Of a DNA stretch of 64,000 nucleotides, positions 36,301-49,579 are shown one piece after another (position 1 is the first letter of the stretch; each line of letters opens with the position of its first letter). The position numbers and the translations under genes were made by a program. Under the pieces are notes generated by a model. It made no database searches. It saw only the letters and a program-made list of their open reading frames with translations, and had not been told where the DNA came from. This stretch comes from Atherinomorus stipes (taxonomy: Eukaryota; Chordata; Actinopteri; Atheriniformes; Atherinidae), in contig JALJCO010001245.1 of NCBI GenBank assembly GCA_023101725.1, positions 186,001 to 250,000 of the forward strand, given 5' to 3'.

Positions 36301-39300
36301 AAAAATTGTGGAATTTAGGGCAGCAACAGAAATATCTCTTGCTTACAGCTTCACTGAGCTTCATATTCACTTTCACTCTTACCCTTACACAAGGTGGCAA
36401 ATGCTTTCTGCCATTAAAATGCTCACCTTGTGACTAACAGGGCTCTCTAGAGGGCTGGATCCAATGTGCAGGTTCATACGGTAATTACTGCTTGCCTGCA
36501 AAGTGTGCACGTATGCTTTTATGTGCATGGGTGCAATCTTCTATGTGATGAAAGAATCTCCCGTCACCAACACAATTCTTTAAGCCTCTATGGACTTCCA
36601 ATATCTCGGAGCTGTAGTCAGTGTTTTGTCTGTATGACGGACAAGAAAGCTTTGGGAATTTGAATTCGAAAGGAGAGGAAGGAGGCTATTGTCCCCAGAC
36701 AATAGAGTTTCAGGGTTTGGGGAGCGAATGGTTTTGCGTATGAATCCATTCCATGGCAGGAAATCACACTTCAACAAAGACAGATAGGACCGTCCTTGCA
36801 CAATGTCATGGGCAATAAATACAAACACCCAAAACACTGATGCATGTGCACACACACACTTGAGGACGCACATACACACAAGCGAGCGTACTTCATCTCC
36901 ACTTTTGTTGCCACTCTCGTCTGCAAGGACACAAAGTTCCCTCAGAAAAGCTGTTTTTCTGTTTCATCAGTTCAGTTCAGTCAGTACTGGCTTCTTTCAT
37001 TGCTGCACAGCTATTGGCTCATAGCCATATACCTAGACATTTTCTTTTCAAAAAAAGTTTTTGAAAGAAATGCAAAATGACAAAGACACAAGCTCAAAGT
37101 GACAGGACAAGACAAGCCTTTTTCATTCCAGACAGCGCAGAGAAATAAAAATGAAAAGAAAAAGGCAGAAAACAAGCACTCAAAGCAATCAGAGATAGAA
37201 TCGACTCTAGGAATTATTTCTTTGACGCTGTCATTCAGCTCATATTCATCCCAAGATGCAACCTGTTGTGGTTTCACTGCCTTTCTCAAAGTGACAAGTC
37301 CTCCGTTGAAGAAACATTTGTCTAGAAATAAACTGTCTGCCCCTTTACTGAAGGAAAAACGGAACATTTCTGGCTGAAGCTTATAAATGAAAGGGCTCTG
37401 AATGAAAGGGGATTTATGAAATTGGAAAGAAAAACAGAATCGTTTTTCTTTTCTTGGTTGACCAATTTATTTCAGTTAATTCCTCATTCTGGTTTTCTAT
37501 GCTATGTTTTTCTTCCACTTCCACTTGAACCATTGCACTCAGATCTCTGTGTGCTCCAGTTAAGAAAATGACTTAAGTTGAGAGGAATGACAATTAAGTT
37601 GAGCTGAATTGAATTAGACTGAGTTCTAGTATAATAAATAACTAGCCTTTCCCCTGCCACTCTTCTATTCTCTCCCAACAATGCGTCACATTGGAGGTCA
37701 GATCAAATTAAGTGTGTATATTTAGAAGTGTTGCACTACCGAGCGGTCCGAGGCCCCTCATAAACCTCCGGTGATTCAGTTCTGATGTCTTGGAATAAAC
37801 TTTTTATTGCAAAACAACATTAGCCAGAACTGTGCTCATACTGGCTGGAATTACATTAGCTTCCTGGCAGCATTAACTTATTGAACAGTCTATCAGGAGG
37901 AATTGGGGACAACTATTGGGGCTCCGTGATTTTAGTGGCGCTAGGCATACAACTTGAGATTTAATGGGTTGGAATCAACAAAATGGCTTTGGAAACAGAA
38001 AATCTATCTTGCAAATGGCCCCTCAATTCAATAGAGGGGACATTCTGTTCATCTACGAATGAAATATCCTTTTTTAATGACTAGATAAATTGATCTGTGA
38101 AGCAGATCTTCTTTTTTTTTCTTTTAAATTACAGCTAGCTCTATAATTTCTAGTGCTGACTCTGCCAATCTCCACATTCAAACATGGAGGTTGCAGACTT
38201 GCATTTTCTTACTTTAGATAAAGATACCAGCTGTTCTAGATCTAAAGTAGAGTAAATGAATCCATGAATCCAATTGTGATGCATTTAACATTCACAGCAT
38301 TGCTTTTCGTACATACTGGAGAGAAGTCATCCAGCAGTGCTGGCTTTAATGTACAAAGCCATATTTCTTTTTTCTACTTTGAAAACAAAGACTCAAAGGC
38401 AGCATTTTTACATATAACATCCATCCTTCACATTCCACTTAAGATTAACTGCACCATGAAAGACAGAGAGCAACATAATAAATTGCATATGAACAAACCC
38501 TCTAAAAATATATCACTATGTATATTCAGGAGTCCTGATATATTGTAGGGCAGCACTGAGCAAAAGTGCTTAGGTTTCTGTTTGTATGGCACTGCTACAA
38601 CAAGCACACAGTATATAAGAGTGTGTTTTACAACTACCTCTTCCACGAAAGTGAAGTTAATAAACTACTAACACTCACCTGCTTTACTTTTACTGTTATG
38701 AAAGTCATTTTCTGGATTAGTGCAGTGTTAGTTATTCACAATAACAACCAAAGTCCCCCTAAAAACCTCGCACTGTACCCACAACAAGCATTCCCTTACA
38801 GATTACAAGGAGTAAGCCACCAAATAAGCAAAGAAATGCACAAGTAGTAAAGGTGCACATGCACATCTTTATATTGTGTTTCTGTCTCAGAACACAATAG
38901 CTCGTGGCTAAATATATTGTTCCAGTTCCAAAATACTAAATACTGTCTGACCCTAAAACTGTCACACTGCTGTGTTCAATGGTTATTTTTGCATCAAACT
39001 CTGGCTGGATGTGACCTGCTGTAAGCCTCATTAGACTTCACTTCCACTAATGACTTACTTAAGGCAGCAGATACACATCAACACTCTCCTATTATTTGGT
39101 TCTTTGAAAATTACGTGAACCAGGGTGAGTGTGTATGTGCTCACTGCTGAAGCACAAAACTGCTCAAGGGCAGTTTCACCTGGGAGTCCTACTCCACTTT
39201 CATCTCAATGGGGTTTGAAAAAAGAGACACAAGCAAACGATGATGGAGAAACGGAAAGAGAAGAATAGTGACTTATACTTACAGGTATTGAATGTCAGAG

Positions 39301-41526
39301 ATCAAGAAAGTTGAGATCAAGAAAGTGTGCGCCGAATGCTGTAAATGAAAGTGAATAGAGGTGGAGGAGGGTTGGAGGACAGGAAGAATGATTAACGAGA
39401 CGCGGAAGTAGAAATACTGTGTAGCAAAATAGAGAAAAATTGGAGGAACAAATTTTGAAGCTCATTTATGCTCTTGTGTGCATCTCTGCTTTGTTATTAT
39501 ATTATTTTTAGTTTGGAGCAAGACTCAGATTAATTAAAGGTAGTGATATGTGCAGGGTTTTCTGAGTCAATCTATGTTATGAGGGGTTGATGTGGTGGAT
39601 GTGAATTGTGTTAAGAAGTTAAAGTCAGACTTGCGTGAGGACACCTGGTTTATAAATCTTACTTTTAGCACAGAAACAATGTGTGAATAAATAATGTTTT
39701 TTTGAGATATCTTGACTTCATCATCTTCATTGAACCATTTTTTGGATTAGACCTTCAACACACAAATTAAGTCTAAATGGTGACATTTGATTTGTAATGT
39801 TGCTTTTCTTTGCCAGACTTCTACGCATCGAGGACTCTAAACTTGGTGTTTTTTTGTTTTTCTTTTGGTTCCAAATGTTTTAATTTCAGTATAACTATTG
39901 GAGACAGATCAACGTTCAGTCCAGTGCATGTATTCACTTTTTCTGTTAGAGTGACTTTGTAAAGTGCAGACATGTTTTTGGACAGTTTTTATCTAAAAGC
40001 ATCAATCTGGTGCACTTTGAGAAAAAGCAATTAAAGGCCAGCATAAATGTGTAACAAAGTATCTACATATCCACATTCAGCATTAGAAGAATAAGACAGA
40101 CCTCTATGCAGTATAAAAAAATAGACCCCATTACTTCTAAAAGCAAAAACGACATGCCATCATGTAAACATACATGTGAATAATGTCAGACTGTTTATAA
40201 TCAAAGGACCCAGTAACCCCCTTATTGTATTATAATATAGTATTCACCAATTTTGGATTCAAAATGGCAAATTTTGCTGAAAGGTGAGGGATTTTCATGT
40301 GAATGTGCGTAGAAAGTGGCTTTGTGTTACTTAATGCATGGGCATCCTTGGAAAGTAAGTCATCTTGAAGGTAGCATATTTTCCTATAAAATCTTTCCGC
40401 TATCGATGAAAGATGGTTCTCGGTGTGACCTGATGGTCTGAGGCCTTGAGCTAAGATTTGCTTTCTTCCAGTGATACAGTAAACTTTCTATTATGCACTG
40501 TAGAGGAAAATTATGCCAATTATGCCTTGCCAATCTCCCACTGAGTAACACTGTTTTAATCATTCCCAAGATCCTTTTCACAGATTTGCTAATATAACTG
40601 GGGATGGTCATAGTTACATCACCTCTTAACATGTAACATTATATTTTACATAATCATTTTTCTTTTTTAAAGATGAAAGTTGTCTTCTGTTCCATTTTTT
40701 CTTATTTTGGGGTAGTACAAAAACTTTATGGTCAAGAAAAAGAAAACGGTTCTTGAATGTCATCGAATATATTTCATCAGGATAATGGTTGAATATCCAG
40801 CAAGAGGATTCATTTGTTTATATTTATGTCTTGTTTGTAATAAAAACAGAAAGATTTCAAAGTTCAAAGTGAATGTACAATGTTGTTTAACTGCTCCTGA
40901 CTTTGGGAAGGAATCATTAGAAGGAGAGAGAGACAGGGAGAGAAAGAGAGCGAGAGTAAGAGACCCTTGATGGAAGCTTTACTGGGAATCCCTTCTAAAA
41001 GATTAATGAGTAAAAAGAAATAGACAGGACAAGCATGCACATATACACTAATTCAGACACGCAGGATCAGACACAAACACACCGACTCAGACTCTGAGAT
41101 TCTGAGATTCCATATCTTAGCATGAAACGCTGTGATTGGTTGGAAATGGTCCATTATCCGACAGATTTTATCAAACAGTCGGGAATCCTGAATCTATAGT
41201 GAACAAATTACAGAACTTTCACTACCAAACAATAATGGATTCTGCAGACATTTCTTCCTCCTATCTCACATTTTGTCTTTCGACTCACACTTGAAATTCT
41301 GACATGTGACGCACATTAAGGAAAGCAAATTAAGTCTGATTGGCAAAGTGGATGATTGAGTTCTGTGATTTTAGTGGTACCATCCTTACTTGGGTTGTGT
41401 ATCTGTGACTGATTCAGTTGTGATCCAGTTTCATTCATTCACAAAACATCCTTTCTTCCTTATAGATGTTTTGTCAATATTATTATCCAAGTAGATCAAT
41501 GTTATCCACCCCACCGGTCAGTGGTT
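33340..41526. other. long intronic stretch with no recognised gene or transposon
   Basis: The largest part of the intron where I see neither TE ends nor coding exons. Parts (about 35640-35960, 36580-36790, 37850-38060) are non-repetitive and balanced in composition, so they are candidates for conserved regulatory DNA. That is inference only; no aligned genome was available. Confidence 0.45.
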
Positions 41527-41988
41527 TTAAAGACACATTATGTAACTTTTTGACCTTAATAAACCTCAGCATTCTGGACTCGTTTGGTGGTACAGTGATG
41601 TCTATTATGTCCATTTCTGGAGCTGCCGCTGCCCAGTAGCACCCTCAGGCCGAGAAACCCCAATGGACAACTTTTTTATTTAGGTGCAAGGTTGGAGACA
41701 AGTTTCAGTTTCAAACCACTTCACGTGCTAGCAAACAGATATAAGCACACCAGCTGTTGAATCCATGGTTTTGGCAAAGACATGCAATGAAACGTTATTG
41801 AAGGAGGAGAGGAACAGAAAGAAAGGAAGGGACAAAACAACAGATACGGCAAAAGTCAAGATAAGGGTTTTTTTTTACCGGTTGGAGTGAACTCACACCA
41901 CTGGTAGGATGCAACATGGATGCCAATTTATTTGTCAATAGGGGTGCCTCACTGAGAAAATTGCAAAAGCTCTGTAGTGTGTCTTTGA
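41527..41988 (+). mobile_element. TTAA-flanked MITE, second copy of the 18706 family
   Basis: It begins TTAAAGACACATTATGTAAC and ends TGTAGTGTGTCTTTGA (terminal TTAA mutated to TTGA). Order, orientation and length (462 bp) match the copy at 18706-19171, including GTCAAGATAAGG and GGTTGGAGTGAA. It is more diverged at its termini than the 18706 copy. It ends about 70 bp before the L1 fragment begins. Confidence 0.85.
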
Positions 41989-42073
41989 GGCTGCACATCT
42001 CATTTTTGTTGTACAATAGTTGGAGATAGAACTACAGTGTGAACCCAAGAAGATTGCCACTTAAAAGCAGTGT

Positions 42074-45000
42074 TTGTACATGCAGATGGTTGTTTACTTA
42101 GGAAACACATCTCTAGAATCAGATAACATCAAATTACAATCATCTCAGTTTATTCACTCATTTTCATCACACTATAATAGAAAACAAAGAGGAGTTTGTA
42201 TTCTAATCAGTAAATCAGTACAATTTACCCATAATACCACCATTACAGATCCAAATGGACGTTTTATCATCATCAACATATCAATCAACAATAACCCTCT
42301 GACAATTGGTAATCTATATGGCCCAAACATTGATGATCCTTCTTTTTTTCATAACTTCTTCTCATCCATTCCAACTTTTCTGACACCCAAATTGTAATCG
42401 GCGGTGATTTTAATACAGTAATAAATCCTTTGATAGATAGTCCAACACCTCGAGTACTACACGCACTTGGCAACCACAAAACGATAATCCAGTTCATGGG
42501 TGATCTTGGACTTGGCGATAGTTGGCGCCTACAACATCCAACCACAAGAGAATTTTCTTTCTTCTCACCAGTTCATCATTCATATTCACGCATCGATTTC
42601 TTCCTTACCAGTAATTCAATCATTCCAAACATCTTTGATCACCAAATCCACCCCATCATCATCAGCGACCATGCCCCAGTATCATTCAAATTTCACCCAC
42701 CAAGGCCACACAAACAGCCACTAGATGGCGCTTTAACACTCTCTTTTGAAAGACCCTAAATTTAATGACCTCATTAAAAGAGAGTGGGCATCCTTCTTGG
42801 AAATAAATGATTCCTCAAAGCCATCCCCGACACTTCTATGGGAAACAGGTAAAGCAGTCATCAGAGGAATTATCATGTCATATTCAGCCTACAAGAAAAA
42901 AAAAGGAAAAAAAAAGAATTTGAATTACAGGAAAAAAATAAACAGTTAGAAACCATAAATGCATCTAACCCAACAGAAGAAAATGAGAAGAAACTGAGAC
43001 AATATAAACTAGAAATAAATGAAATCCTGAATAAAAGAACTAACTTTATGATCAGTAGACTGCGACAAGAAAACTTTCACTACAATAACAAATCCGGTAA
43101 ATATCTTGCAAACCAAATCCAAAGAAATAAGGAAAAATCCACAATATCCACCATCATGAACTAGCAGGGAGGCCAATAAACTCACCTGATGAAATAAATC
43201 AAACATTCAGAGAATTTTATACCCACCTGTACTCCTCAGATAATAACCCTGAAGAAGTAGATATCAAATCATTTCTCACCAGCCTTAATTTCCCCAACTC
43301 TCCCCTGAACAAAAAAACTCATTAGACACACCCCTTTCAACTGAAGAAATCCAATCTGCCCTTAATAGATGCCTCACAACAAAGCACCTGGTCCTGATGG
43401 CTTCCCTACTGAATTCTACAAACACTTCTGGCCCATCTTAGCCCCACTTTTTCATAGAATGTTAACCGAAATACAAAAAAACTCCAGACTTCCACCAAAC
43501 ATGAATACAGCATCCATTTCTCTCCTCCTCAAACCAAACAAGACCCCACTTTGCCTTCAAGTTACCGTCCCATTTCACTCCTTAATGTTGACATAAAAAT
43601 TATCACCAAAGCACTTTCTCATAGATTAGAAAAAATAATTTCATCCATTATCCACCCGGACCAAACAGGATTTATCAAAGGAAGAAACTCATCCAATAAC
43701 ACACGTAGACTGTTTAATATCATGCACTACTCAGCCACACATAACCAGAATTTAGTCATAGCCACCTTAGATGCAGAAAAAGCATTCGATAGAGTTAACT
43801 GGTCATTCCTCATCCACGTCCTTCACAGTTTCGGCTTTGGGGAATCATTTATTAACTGGATCAGAACACTTCACTCCTCATCTACCGCTACAGTTATTAC
43901 TAACGGACAAACTTCACCAAGATTCACTCTTCAAGGGGGACCAGGCAAGGATGCCCACTCTCTCCCTTTTTGTTCACCATTTTCATTGAACCCCTAGCAG
44001 TAGCCATCCGTCAGAACCCCCTCGTTACAGGAATCCAAACCCCAGCATGCACCATAAGATAAGTCTTTATGCAGATGATATATTACTTTTCATTAGAACC
44101 CACAATCACATTAAGGAAATAATCAATGTCATCAAATCATTTTCCCGTCTCTCTGACTATTCAATAAACTGGAATAAATCCTCTATACTCCCATTAAACA
44201 CAAGCAGTCTGGATGTGGCAGCCCTTACAACACCAATCCCCCTCTGCACAAGTCACATCACTTACTAGGCATCCACATTTCAGGCTGTCAGAGCTGATCA
44301 ACCTGAACTTCACTCCATTACTCAAAACAATTCCGACGATCTCCAACGATGGACGAATCTTCCACTATCCATTCTAGGTAAAATAGCAACAGTTAAAATG
44401 ATGATTCTCCCAAAAATTAACTATCTTCTCTCAATGTCCCCACTCATCCACCTCTCACTTGGTTTCTTCCCTTGATTCATCTGTTAAAAATTTTACTGGA
44501 AAGATAAACCTCCACGGATCAGACTGGCCACTCTCCAAAAACCCAAAAAGTTAGGCGGACTCAACGCTCCAAATTTTCATTATTACTCACTAGCAAATCA
44601 GCTTCAATATATTTACAAATGGACCCACCCCACTCAGTCAGATAACACTGGACAGATGTAGAACAAGCAGCTAGTAAGGATATTTATATTTCAGATTTAC
44701 CATTCTTTAGCCAAACCATCAAAAAGCACCCCTGTTTCCAAAACCCTACAATATCATCGGCTCTGACAGCCTGGTGGAAATTCCACAACATCACCAACAC
44801 TACTATGGCACCTTCACTTTTCACCCCAATCTGGCACAACCCGGACTTTATCAGCAATAAACAACCACTATACTTTAGCACCTGGGTAGATAAAGGGATC
44901 ACTCACCTCAAACATATATTCAACAACAACTCCTGGTTCCATTCCCATCCTGGTCAGAAGTTCGGCATCAGGAGCCAGCAATTTCTGCAATATCTACAAG

Positions 45001-45640
45001 TTTCATCATCCATCCAACAGCAATAAAAACCAAAAACTTAGACCTCCCCCTTCAGTTGCTGAACTAATTAACTCTCTTCCTCGAAAAACTGCTATCTAAA
45101 TTATAAAATTATTATCAAGGCCGATACATCACCTCCATACCTTCAGAAAAGTGGGCAACTGTCTCCTTTGCTCCTGATGCCGACTTCTGGCCAACAATCT
45201 GCCAAAATATTTTTTTCATGACAAAAATGCTAATTTACAACTCATACAATAAAAGTCTCCATAGAACTCACTTGACTGGACACAAAATGCAAAAAATGGG
45301 CTTCTCAACATCTGGAAAATGTTCATACTGCTCATTAAACTGCACCGACAACTACATCCACGCATTATGGCACTGCCCACCTGTTCAGCACTTTTGGAGA
45401 AACATTACAGAAACATTATCTCAGATTATGGGTTGCCACATCCCATTTTCCTCCCTCTGTTTATTAGGAGACCTATCCACATTAAAAGTTGACAAAACAC
45501 AGACTCGTTCACTTCTCGTGGCGCTCACTATCGCCAAGAAAACTATCCTCATGAACTGGAAATCTCGGACTCCATACACATCATACACTGGAAAACCTAC
45601 TCATAGACTACATCTCCTTAGAAAATACAAACTCCTCTGA
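42074..45640 (+). pseudogene. L1 ORF2 relic: AP endonuclease, reverse transcriptase, C-terminal zinc knuckle
   Basis: ORF2 would nick target DNA and reverse-transcribe LINE RNA; this copy is dead. The endonuclease part shows RGVCILISK, NLYGPNID, VIGGDFNTVINP (42391 on), SRIDFFLTSN and SDHAPVSF. The reverse transcriptase shows NKAPGPDGFPTEFYKHFWP (43376 on), [57 protein letters not shown] and the active-site YADD at 44068-44079. The C-terminal part has a CSYC...HALWHC zinc-knuckle motif (about 45325-45375). These pieces lie in different frames (42074, 42391, 43369, 43551, 44047, 45218), with in-frame stops between, so no full protein can be made. The order matches L1/Tx1-clade ORF2. Confidence 0.92.
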
Positions 45641-45876
45641 CAATAACCATAACCCTACTTGGCAATCATTCATCACCTTTCTACTATCGTAACCTAAAAC
45701 AGCTAGTCACACCCTAATTTTCTGAAACATCTCTCACCCTTTTTAGTATCCACCACCTAAAATATATTTATTTCTACCTCTTTTCCTTGCCTGACGACCA
45801 ATAGCCACTGGACTCATAAATCATCATTCAGTTACCCTCATCACTTTCCATTCATTATAACAAACAAGCAGTCATT

Positions 45877-48448
45877 ATTGTGTGAATGCTTTCAAAGCAT
45901 TCACACACTAGTTTTCCTGTTTCCTTTATTCATTTTATTCGTCTTCCGCCGTTTTTCGGTCGACTACTCCTTCTAGCCCTTTCAACTCACTTCAACCATT
46001 CAGGTATCAAAACGTTCAGCTCGTTCAGGAGAGGGGTGCTATGTCTTTTATAGTTGATATCTTCAGCGGTTTTCAAGTTATTGATCGTTTATTGATCAAT
46101 TTTTCCCCATTGACTTCAATGTTAAACTCTTCAAATCCTTCAAATCCTTCAAATCCCTTCAAAAAACTTCAGCTCCTTTCAACCTCTAAAACTTCAACAT
46201 ACTTTCAGCTAGAAACACCATTCAAAGTATTTTCAAATCTTCAAACTTTCAGCTATTCAGCTATATCTTTTCAACTTCATATCTTCAGCCAATTTTGAAT
46301 TACGCCAGTTTACAAATTGTTCAACTTTTAGATTTTCAGCTTTTTCACTCCCTTCAGCTCCCTCTACTTCCACTCTAACTTCAAACCCTTCAGCTCCGTT
46401 CAGAGTTCATATCTTCAACATAGTTTCAGCTAGAAACACCATTCAAACTTTCAAATACTCTTCAGGAGTTGAACAACTAGAATCTATATTTTCAGCTTCA
46501 TATCTTCAACCGATTTTGAGCTATGCCCTCTGAAAAAACATGAAAAATTGCACTTTTCAGGCCAAAATTTTTCCTCCTCAGGAAAATCTTGAACAAATGC
46601 CCATAACTTCTACAGTTTTCGTCACAGAAAAATAAAATTTACATCATTACAGAGCTTGACTCGTTGGCTTCGTCGGACCCCCCGGGTCAAAAATCCGTCA
46701 GACGCACCGTTTTCGAACTACACCCCTCGGAATCTTACAAAGTCACCATTTTGCCCCTATTAAACTCCATTGTAATCTGGACGAAGAATCCTAAAAGTCA
46801 GGCAGAATTAAACTGCCAGCATTTAAATTCTGTTCCACTTTGGATAAAATAAAAGACATTTCTGAGTTCCTCAAAGCCTCGTGACGCTCACGGTGAAAAA
46901 ATTATTTTGATATCTGTTACGGATTTCTCTCAGTGGACAGTTGTTCGGGGAGTGGGTTCGAGGTTTTTCCATGCATTTTCAATGGAGTTTCTGATCCATA
47001 AGTCTGCGTCATTTGCAGCCTGTCACACACACACAGGTGCTGCGTTGTCATGACAACCTGATCATTTCTCCCTGCTGTGTTAATTAGGTTCACCTTTGAC
47101 CTGATTCCTTATCTATAAAGCAATGTATGATGAAGATGGAGCTTCAAAGCCACTGCAGTCATCATCACTGTCCCTCTGTCCACTTAATTGGTGTCTCACC
47201 ATGTCCTCAACACCACAACTCTTCTCTCCTTCCTCATCTTCACTCGTCTTCATCATCTCTCCTTCCTGGCTCCTCTGTCATCCTCCCTCCTCTTCATCAT
47301 GTCTCTTTCCTGGCTACTGCCTCCTCTTCATCTCTCCCTCCTGGCTCCTAGCCTCATCCTCCCTCCTCTTCATCATGTCTATCATCTCTTCCTCCCATGT
47401 GTCAGAATGGGAGCAAACTCAGCTCTGATCCTAGAACTCTATAGTGTGTCTGTCTGAGAGATCAGTGGTTGTTGAATAACAAGCTAACGACCATTTCCAT
47501 GTTTACCTGTCATGTTGATAAACAGATTAGAGATCACAGACAAAGCCAGCATACATGGAATGAACTGGATGGATTCTATTCAACTCTGATTAAGCTGTCT
47601 TCAGGCTACAGCCGTGCTAATGTTCTCAACCTTAAAATGATTTTAGTTCAGGCTTCCATAAGGTCTATTCAGCCTTATGCTTCAACTTTTTCAGCCTCAT
47701 GCTTCAACTCTTTCAGCTTTTCGACCTTCTTCAGCCTTACGCTTTAACTTTTCAGCCTTTATAGCCTTTCGCTTTAACTTTTTCAGGCTTTTTCAGCCTT
47801 ACGCTTTAATTTTTTCAGGTTTTCAGCCTTACGCTTTAACTTTTTCAGGATTTCCAGGTTTTTCAGCCTTACGCTTTAATTTTTTCAGGTTTTCAGCCTT
47901 ATGCTTTATCTTTTTCTGCTTTTTCAGCCTTCCGCTTTAACTTTTTCAGGATTTTCAGGTTTTTCAGCCTTACGCTTTAATTTTTTCAGGTTTTCAGCCT
48001 TACGCTTTAACTTTTTCCGCTCTTTCCACTTTTTCAGCTTTCCGCTTTAACTTTTTCAGGATTTTCAGGTTTTTCAGCCTTTCGCTTTAACTTTTTCCGC
48101 TTTTTCAGCCTTCCGCTTTAACTTTTTCAGGATTTTCAGGTTTTTCAGCCTTCCGCTTTAATTTTTTCAGGTTTTCAGCCTTACGCTTTAACTTTTTCCG
48201 CTTTTTCAGCTTTCTGCTTTAACTTTTTCAGGATTTTCAGGTTTTTCAGGCTTACGCTTTAACTTTTTCAGGTTTTTGAGCCTTATGCTTCAAATTTTTC
48301 AGCTTTTTCAGCCTATAAGCATTGTAGTTTAACTGTTTCCGCCGTTGAGCATTATAGTTCAACTACTTCAGCTTCTTTAGCATTATAGTTCAGCGTCTTC
48401 AAATAAAAGCATTCACACATGCTGTTGCGGAGTAACAGCACTTTCTAG
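45877..48448 (+). mobile_element. Helentron/HINE-like nonautonomous rolling-circle element
   Basis: The left edge carries GTGTGAATGCTTT, itself followed by its inverse to form a 27-bp palindrome (45880-45906). The right edge carries AAAGCATTCACAC (48406-48418), the exact inverse of the left motif. Next comes a hairpin TGCTGTT-GCGGAGT-AACAGCA (48420-48440) and CTTTCTAG ending at 48448, with TT following. Subterminal inverted repeats, an interior minisatellite, a 3' hairpin just before the end, and TT at both junctions are the published hallmarks of Helentron-associated elements. No Rep/helicase is encoded. It sits inside the L1 3'UTR, so it inserted after the L1. Confidence 0.72.
47661..48372 (+). 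repeat. minisatellite inside the Helentron-like element
   Basis: Imperfect tandem units built on TTCAGCCTTACGCTTTAACTTTTTCAGG, some extended by ATTTTCAGGTT, giving roughly 30-bp and 60-bp higher-order spacing. Units vary at a few positions (TTACGC, TTCCGC, TTATGC). Short open frames across it are periodic artefacts. Internal tandem repeats are usual in HINE-type elements. Confidence 0.9.
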
Positions 48449-48987
48449 TTATGATTATTTTTTTCATATTAAATATATGCTAACAGTTTAATTATCTATT
48501 ATATCATACCTTAGTATACTACACCTTCGTCACATAAAATAAAATACATTTTGTCTAAGAGGGGAAAGAGAAGGAGGAGGAATAATGGGCAAAACCATTA
48601 TTATTGTTATTATTGTAACTATTATCATGATTATTGTCATTATGTTTATTACTATTATTATTATGATTAATGTTATTATCTACCTTTAATGTTAGAAATA
48701 CCTCGGGTCCCATGTTTGTCGGGCCAGGGCCTCTGATCTCCCTCCCTCCCCTGGCCTCTGCCCCTCCCCGGTCCCTCACCCTGGACTGTTTACATGCGGC
48801 GCATCACCCTTTATTTTTAATGCACTACACACAATTTAGGGAAGGAAAGGGGAAACACAAAACAGTCAAACAGTTTCATGCTACATCCCCTCCTTGTTTT
48901 AATGCATCACATACACTAAAATTTGTATTTGGGGAAAGGTGGAAAGGAAGAAAGAAGAAGAAGAAGAAAGGGGAAAAAACAAGTTTA

Positions 48988-48989
<2 letters not shown>

Positions 48990-49025
<36 letters not shown>
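48990..49025 (+). repeat. internal poly-A run (A36)
   Basis: A36 within the L1 3'UTR region, followed by (ATAA)n. It could be an expanded A-rich patch of the 3'UTR or the tail of a second, shorter LINE copy; the sequence on both sides reads as L1 3'UTR, so I favour the first. Confidence 0.7.
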
Positions 49026-49027
<2 letters not shown>

Positions 49028-49538
49028 TAAATAAATAAATAATAAGATTATAGGGTGTTGCGCCGCATGCTATCTAGGAGCTCCTGGGAGGGCGGGGAGG
49101 TCTGTGGGGGTTGGTGGCGGTGGTTTGGTTTCCCGCAAGTCAGTAGGGGCCTAAGGTACCCCTTAAATTATAAATAATAAATAGATAAAGTATCTCGATT
49201 TCACACTAGATACACCCGTTCCTCCCCTCCTTTCTTCAATACTTTTCTATATTCTTTCTTTATTTTTACATTATTATTGTGCCATTAGTGTAGTTTATTA
49301 TATTATTATAATTTTTGTGTTTGTTTTTTATTTGGGGGAAAACTAGTTTTTTTGCTGTTGATATAACTTTGTTTTTGATTTCTGCTAACACTGTTTTTTT
49401 TTTGTTTACATAACCTCAAAGACACGCACACACGCACGCACACACACACACACAAAAACACAATGTTGTATGTCATTGTTGTTGGTGGTTGTTTACAATT
49501 CTCTGTATGTCTGTCTCACTGTATCGTCTTTCTGCACA

Positions 49539-49577
<39 letters not shown>

Positions 49578-49579
<2 letters not shown>

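Larger units (their letters stand above)
42062..49577 (+). mobile_element. 5'-truncated L1/Tx1-type LINE with 3'UTR and poly(A), interrupted
   Basis: A non-LTR retrotransposon missing ORF1 and the N-terminus of ORF2. ORF2 begins near the endonuclease QETHL region (GGAAACACATCTC at 42101-42113) and runs, frameshifted, to about 45640. 3'UTR-like sequence follows to TGCACAATAAAA and an A37 tail at 49541-49577. A Helentron-like element (45877-48448) occupies the middle of the 3'UTR. The 3'UTR segment at 48690-48800 (CCTCCCCTGGCCTCTGCCCC and following) resembles fish L1 3' ends from memory. The exact 5' breakpoint is uncertain, and no target duplication could be confirmed. It is antisense to cntfr. 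Confidence 0.85.

Noticed and set aside
47661..48372. Periodic array resembling a CRISPR or a coding repeat
   Set aside because: Units are adjacent and imperfect with no unique spacers, and the locus is inside a vertebrate Helentron-like element.
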